Source: Cyanobacteriota bacterium (GTDB lineage Bacteria; Cyanobacteriota; Cyanobacteriia; PCC-6307; Cyanobiaceae). From it: DNA of 64,000 nt. Below, in pieces: positions 60,233 through 64,000 of this stretch (positions within the stretch are counted from its first letter, which is position 1; every line of letters starts with the position of its first letter). The translations under genes were made by a program, and so were the position numbers. The notes below the pieces were generated by a model. The model did no database searches. It worked only from the letters and a program-made list of their open reading frames with translations, and was not told the origin of the DNA. Where the stretch lies: the NCBI GenBank assembly GCA_026389335.1, contig JAPLIB010000092.1, forward strand, positions 1-64,000, read 5' to 3'.

Positions 60233-61040
60233 TGCTGGAGTCAGGCTTTGATCCGGCCACTCTGGCCCAATTGCTGGAGCTGCCGTTCATGCAGCGGGCC
60301 CTGCTGGCCGGCCTGCTCACCGGCCTGCTGGGCGGGCTGCTCGGTAGTTTCGCCGTGCTGCGTCAGCTTTCCTTTTTCAGCGATGCCCTCGGCCATTCCG
60401 CCCTGCTGGGCATCAGCCTCGGCATCCTGCTCGGCCTGAATCCCACCCTGGTGCTGATTCCCTTCGCCGTGCTGTTTGCCCTCGGGGTCAACCATCTGGC
60501 CGGTCGCAGCCAACTGCCCACCGACGCCCTGCTCAACATCGTCTATTCCTCGTCGCTGGCGCTGGCGGTGCTGCTGCTCAGCCGGGTGCGCAGCTACAAG
60601 GGCGGCATTCAGCAACTGCTGTTCGGCGACATCCTCGGCGTTTCCTGGCTGGATCTCGGCGTGATCCTGCTGCTGTTGCTCGGCGCCGGCGGCTATCTGC
60701 TGCTGAGTCGCCGCAGCCAGATTCTGCTCACGATCGACGAACCCCTGGCGATCTCGCCGTGGTGCTGGCGGTGGTGGTGGCGATTTCGATCAAGGCGGTG
60801 GGTGTGCTGTTGATCAGTGCCTTCGTGGTGATCCCTGCCTGTGCTTCCCGGCTGGTCAGCCGTGGCTTCAGCACCTATGTGCTGCTGGCGGCCCTGCTGG
60901 GGGCGGGCTGTGCGGTGCTGGGGCTGCTGGCCTCCGGCGCCTTCGACCTGCCGTCGGGCCCGAGTGTGGTGGTGGTGCAGCTGCTGGGGTTTCTGCTGGC
61001 CTTGCTCGTGGCTCCCCACACCCGCTCGGCTCGCTCCTGA
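60232..61040 (+). pseudogene. znuB: Zinc ABC transporter permease ZnuB, interrupted by an internal deletion and frameshift
   Basis: The 5' part (60232-60760) encodes the first helices of an ABC-3 family permease (QRALLAGLLTGLLGGLLGSF, LPTDALLNIVYSSSLALAVL, SQILLTIDEPLA). Then the frame runs into WCWRWWWRFRSRRW and stops at 60813. The family sequence resumes in another phase at about 60747 (DLAVVLAVVVAISIKAVGVL, ISAFVVIPACASRLVSRGF) and ends at 61040. Compared with intact ZnuB, roughly 15-20 residues between DEPLA and the next helix are absent, so this is a deletion of non-triplet length, not a one-base slip. The product would be truncated unless this is an assembly error. Confidence 0.75.
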
Positions 61041-61054
61041 AGCCCCTTGCGGGC

Positions 61055-61876
61055 TTACGGCTGCTGGCCGAACGGAGTCGGCTGGCCATAGAGCCAGCGC
61101 ACGGTGGCCCGATCCCGGGGGCTCAGCGCCAGCACCGGCACGGCTCCTGGCACGGCGGCCATGGCGTCTGCGGCCTGTTCGCTGTGACCCCAGAGCCCGA
61201 AGGCATGGCCGAGTTCGTGTAAGGCAGTGGCCTCGCTCCCTTGCCCCGGGCTGAGCAGCACCTCCACGCTCGGCTCCAGCCGCGGCGATCCGTCGCGGCT
61301 CACCTCCAGCAGCTGCAGGGTGGCGCGCCCATGGCTGGCCCGCAGACGACCATCGGCGCCGTACTGGCGTGGGGGCCGGCGCCGGTGCAGGCGGATCTGG
61401 GCGGCGGCCGGATCGGCCACCAGTTCGATCGGCAGCAGCGCCTGCCAGTGCTGCAGCGCCTGGCGCGTGGCCTGCCACCAGCGCTGCTCCCAGAGGGCGG
61501 CGGGGCCGGCGCTGCTGACCGGTTCCAACCAGACGCACCAGCGATCGAGTCGGGGCCAGCCGAGGGTGGTGCGGCTCAGGCGTTGGCGGTAGTCGCCGCT
61601 GGGATGTTCGGCGCCGACGTCTGGCGCCAGCAGCAGCGCTCCGGCGGGCAGGGGGATCGGCCGGCTGCTGCTGGCGATGGCACAGGCTGATTTTGTTCCG
61701 CCTGGTTCAGGGCTCGGTCGGGGGCCAGGGGCCTCGCCAGTCGGGCCTGCGATCGCCCCGGCTGGGGCGGTGAGCAGCAGGCTCAGGGCTGCCAGCCACA
61801 TCGGCAGGCAGGCGACAGGCCTGGATCCCCCCGGGGGCCATCGCCGCCGCTGAGGGAGCAGCAGAACCGGCTGCAT
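61055..61876 (-). CDS. Secreted matrixin-like zinc metalloprotease
   Basis: A 273-aa protein with a signal peptide (MWLAALSLLLTAPAGAIAG, about 26-44) and the full metzincin motif HELGHAFGLWGH at 220-231, followed by a probable Met-turn (DAMA, about 237-240). The upstream part (CVWLEPV, WWQATRQALQHWQALLPIEL) matches the pattern of small bacterial matrixin-like proteases in which a strand-helix block precedes the zinc site. Likely exported to periplasm or outside. The ATG overlaps the stop of the DUF2214 gene (TGATG). Convergent with znuB; zinc dependence makes the location suggestive. Confidence 0.82.
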   Translation of the reverse strand: MQPVLLLPQRRRWPPGGSRPVACLPMWLAALSLLLTAPAGAIAGPTGEAPGPRPSPEPGGTKSACAIASSSRPIPLPAGALLLAPDVGAEHPSGDYRQRLSRTTLGWPRLDRWCVWLEPVSSAGPAALWEQRWWQATRQALQHWQALLPIELVADPAAAQIRLHRRRPPRQYGADGRLRASHGRATLQLLEVSRDGSPRLEPSVEVLLSPGQGSEATALHELGHAFGLWGHSEQAADAMAAVPGAVPVLALSPRDRATVRWLYGQPTPFGQQP

Positions 61877-62376
61877 CAGCCGGGCAGGCCCACGCCCCGG
61901 GCCATCAAGGTGGCGAGGAAGGGGATGGCGGCGAAGCCCACGAGCTCGATGTTGAGGATCCAGCGCAGCCGGTTGGCCAGGGCCTCGCTCACCTGGGGCA
62001 GCTCGCCCTTGCGCAGCGGGATGGCCCAGAGGATGTAGGTCACCGTGGGATAGAGCGAGAGGCTGCCCACGGCCAGGTAGGTGCCCACCTTCCACCAGAA
62101 GAGCGGATTCTCGGTGTAGAAGCTAGTGCCCTGGCCGAAATGCAGCACTCGGCCGATGCCGCTCAGCAGCAGGGCCAGAGCTGCGATCCCGTACACCACA
62201 TCGGTGATCACCATCAAGGTGGCGTCCTGGCGGTTCGGGTTGGGCTGGATCAGGCGGCGTTCCAGCACCAGGGCGCCGAAGCAAACCATGAAACTCAGGT
62301 AATGCACATAGGCGACGCCGGCGCTGGGCAGGATGCCGCTGGGGATGGCAGCAGAGAGGGCGGCAAAGCCGGCCAT
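61876..62376 (-). CDS. DUF2214-family membrane protein
   Basis: A 166-aa integral membrane protein with four helices: VAYVHYLSFMVCFGALVLERRL, TDVVYGIAALALLLSGIGRVL, FWWKVGTYLAVGSLSLYPTVTYI and NIELVGFAAIPFLATLMARG. The blocks HYLSFM, FGQGTSFYTENPLFWWK and PTVTYILW are those of DUF2214, found in many cyanobacteria with unknown function. The ATG at 62376 begins the conserved region; the frame upstream is probably untranslated. Confidence 0.8.
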   Translation of the reverse strand: MAGFAALSAAIPSGILPSAGVAYVHYLSFMVCFGALVLERRLIQPNPNRQDATLMVITDVVYGIAALALLLSGIGRVLHFGQGTSFYTENPLFWWKVGTYLAVGSLSLYPTVTYILWAIPLRKGELPQVSEALANRLRWILNIELVGFAAIPFLATLMARGVGLPG

Positions 62377-62570
62377 GGAACTTGGAGCAGGGCCCGTCAA
62401 GGTAGCGACCCGGCTCGATCCCAGGGGCTGGCTGGCGGCTGCGATGGCGGATCCAGCGTGATTCGCGAACCCGTAATCCAGTGACTCACCCAATCAGGGG
62501 CTGGCTGGTGTTGTCTGAGGTCAAATCAGGAAAGAAAGCGAAGTCTGAAGCCTTTCCGTGGGTTCATCTG

Positions 62571-63539
62571 ATGGCGAAAATCAACCCTAAGTTCATTCAA
62601 AAGTGCTTCGGCCGATCCATGGCAAGTTCCCTGAGTGCCTTTCTCGGCGAGATTGGTCGGCATCAATTATTAACACCCGAACAGGAACTCACCCTTGGTC
62701 GCAAAGTTCAGGCCATGGTGGTTCTGCAGGAGCGCTGCAGCCTGGCCGGTGGCCTGGGTGAAGCCTGTGTGTATGACGATCTGGAGCGCCGCACCCTGCG
62801 CCATGGCGAGCGGGCTAAGCAACAGATGATCACCGCCAATTTGCGATTGGTTGTGAATCTTGCCAAGCGTTATCAGGGCAAGGGCCTGGATCTGCTCGAT
62901 CTGATTCAGGAAGGCACCATCGGCCTGACCCGCGCCGTCGAAAAATTCGACCCGACCCGGGGCCATCGTTTCAGTACTTATGCCTATTGGTGGATTCGTC
63001 AGGGTCTCAATCGCGCCCTTTCCACCCAGAGCCGCACGATTCGGATTCCGGTCAACGTCAACGAGAAGCTCACGCGGCTGAGGGCCGCCAAGGCGCGCCA
63101 TCTCCAGGCCCATGGCCATGCCGCCAGTCCGGTCGCGCTGGCCCAGGCGCTGGCGTTGCCGCTGGCGGAGGTGGAGGAGCTGCTCGGCTGTGAGCTGCGC
63201 AGTGTCACTGTCAGCCTGCAGGGGGCCGTGCGCTCCAAGTCGGACCCCTCCGAACTGGTGGATCTGCTGCCCAGTGAGGAGATGCCGCCGATGGAGCGGG
63301 CCGAGCTGGCCGAGCGTTCCGCCTCGGTGTGGACCCTGCTGGAGCGTTCCAACCTCACCCCCAAGGAGCGCACGGTGGTGATGCTGCGTTTCGGTCTGGA
63401 TGGGGGCCATGAATGGCGCACCCTGGCCGAGGTGGCCCGCCAACTGGAATGCAGCCGCGAGTATTGCCGTCAGGTGGTGCAGCGCGCCCTGCGCAAGTTG
63501 CGCAAGGCGGGCCTGGAGAGTGGCCTGGTCGAGGTCTGA
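62571..63539 (+). CDS. Group 2 RNA polymerase sigma-70 factor
   Basis: A sigma-70 protein without the large N-terminal region 1.1. Region 1.2 is FLGEIGRHQLLTPEQELTLG; region 2 has ANLRLVVNLAKRYQGKGL, DLIQEGTIGLTRAVEKFDP and RFSTYAYWWIRQGLNRAL. Region 4 has ERTVVMLRFGLDGG and a late HTH with ECSREYCRQVVQRALRKLR. Such group 2 factors in cyanobacteria drive stress, circadian or nutrient programmes; which one cannot be told. The start is uncertain: ATGs at 62571 and 62619 and a GTG at 62481 are in frame, none with a clear ribosome site. Confidence 0.92.
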   Translation: MAKINPKFIQKCFGRSMASSLSAFLGEIGRHQLLTPEQELTLGRKVQAMVVLQERCSLAGGLGEACVYDDLERRTLRHGERAKQQMITANLRLVVNLAKRYQGKGLDLLDLIQEGTIGLTRAVEKFDPTRGHRFSTYAYWWIRQGLNRALSTQSRTIRIPVNVNEKLTRLRAAKARHLQAHGHAASPVALAQALALPLAEVEELLGCELRSVTVSLQGAVRSKSDPSELVDLLPSEEMPPMERAELAERSASVWTLLERSNLTPKERTVVMLRFGLDGGHEWRTLAEVARQLECSREYCRQVVQRALRKLRKAGLESGLVEV

Positions 63540-63560
63540 GCACCTTCGGGCGCCTGCCGT

Positions 63561-63591
63561 CGGTTGCCCTCACCTTTCGTGGGGGCAACCG
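63561..63591 (+). terminator. Strong hairpin after the sigma-factor gene
   Basis: CGGTTGCCCTCAC (63561-63573) and GTGGGGGCAACCG (63579-63591) pair as a 13-bp stem with one G-T pair and a 5-nt loop. It lies 21 bp after the stop codon. The downstream GCCCTTCTC is only weakly T-rich, so termination is plausible but not certain. Confidence 0.6.
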
Positions 63592-63674
63592 GCCCTTCTC
63601 AGAGCCGGCAGCCACTCCCAGAGTGGGGCCGTTCAGCCCATTCGTTCGGGGCACCCCAAACCAGGAGATCGCCG

Positions 63675-64000
63675 ATGGCCGCTGCCCAAGCTGCGGGCCC
63701 TGCTGCCCAACCTCCGGACGCCGCTGTTGAGGTGGAGGCCACCGTCGTCGACCCGACCCTGCTGGCCAGGCTGCTGCGTCGTGCCGGCCGCACGATCGCC
63801 CGCCCGGCGATCGAATGCTTTGAGATGCTGATCGATGGCGCCACACCTCATCAGGCGCGACTCACCGTGCTGGCGGCCCTCACCTATCTGGTGCTGCCGC
63901 TGGATCTGATTCCCGATTTCATTCCGGCGGCAGGGTTCAGCGATGACCTGGTGGCGATCACGGCCCTGCTGGGGCTCTGCAGCCGCCATCTGACCCCCGA
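63675..64000 (+). CDS. DUF1232 (YkvA-like) protein, 5' part
   Basis: A reading frame starting at ATG 63675 and running off the window, with 108 codons visible. After an Ala-rich start it reads LLARLLRRAGRTIARPAIEC, then LTVLAALTYLVLPLDLIPDF and IPAAGFSDDLVAITALLG. The pattern YLVxPxDLIPDFIPxxGxxDD is the DUF1232 signature of small bacterial membrane-associated proteins of unknown function. The 3' end is outside the window. Confidence 0.85.
   Translation, partial: MAAAQAAGPAAQPPDAAVEVEATVVDPTLLARLLRRAGRTIARPAIECFEMLIDGATPHQARLTVLAALTYLVLPLDLIPDFIPAAGFSDDLVAITALLGLCSRHLTP

Overview
The window reads as chromosomal DNA of a high-GC picocyanobacterium of the Cyanobium/Synechococcus type. Supporting signs are a CrtL lycopene cyclase, a PAP/fibrillin protein, a CAAD/CurT-type thylakoid protein, GuaB3, a FutA/FutB iron transporter, and the picocyanobacterial gene order guaB - Yfr1 - trxA with the small RNA Yfr1 intact. 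Genes are tightly packed, often with ATGA/GTGA/TTGA overlaps, and GTG or TTG starts are common. I see no rRNA, tRNA, IS element, prophage or CRISPR array.

Layout. 0.4-6.6 kb: minus-strand housekeeping genes (rsmD, hisH, LOG-family protein, trxA, Yfr1, guaB3, CAAD protein, DUF39 protein). 6.7-9.5 kb: gyrA. 9.6-20 kb: a long eukaryote-like glutaminase, a bestrophin-like channel, a D-amino-acid oxidase, a UPF0114 protein, lycopene cyclase, fibrillin, and a coupled PLP-racemase/DUF1611 pair. 20-27 kb: xth, small secreted and TPR proteins, an FtsH-like zinc protease domain without AAA, larC, a UPF0104 membrane protein and a Fur regulator.

27.2-36 kb is the most unusual part. It is a complete Wsp-type chemosensory locus (MCP, two CheW, CheR-TPR, hybrid CheA, CheB) with no WspR-like output gene in the window. 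A pentameric ligand-gated-channel-like membrane protein is translationally coupled to cheR. Directly downstream (36.2-39.5 kb) are an arginase-family enzyme with three N-terminal EF-hands and a urea transporter with three C-terminal EF-hands. Together with the glutaminase, whose N-terminal domain is EF-hand-like, this suggests calcium-responsive nitrogen release and urea movement, which is my main candidate for an undescribed system.

39.6-46 kb: metal handling, with a cysteine-rich Crp-type regulator behind Fur-like operator sequences, futB/futA, a 47-residue membrane peptide, a HupE-type permease behind a perfect 18-bp inverted repeat, and a histidine-rich CobW GTPase. 46.4-54 kb: an MCE lipid-transport protein with a membrane partner, an MscS channel whose signal peptide lies in another frame, a Zur-like regulator, and a coupled YcgQ/YcgR-type pair with an unknown third gene. 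54-64 kb: hisIE, small membrane proteins, a DUF1460-like protein without its expected catalytic residues, an SDR, znuA behind a Zur-type operator, znuC, a znuB with an internal deletion and frameshift, a secreted zincin, a DUF2214 protein, a group 2 sigma factor and the start of a DUF1232 gene.

Short tandem duplications of 6-27 bp recur in linkers, gene ends and intergenic DNA across the window.
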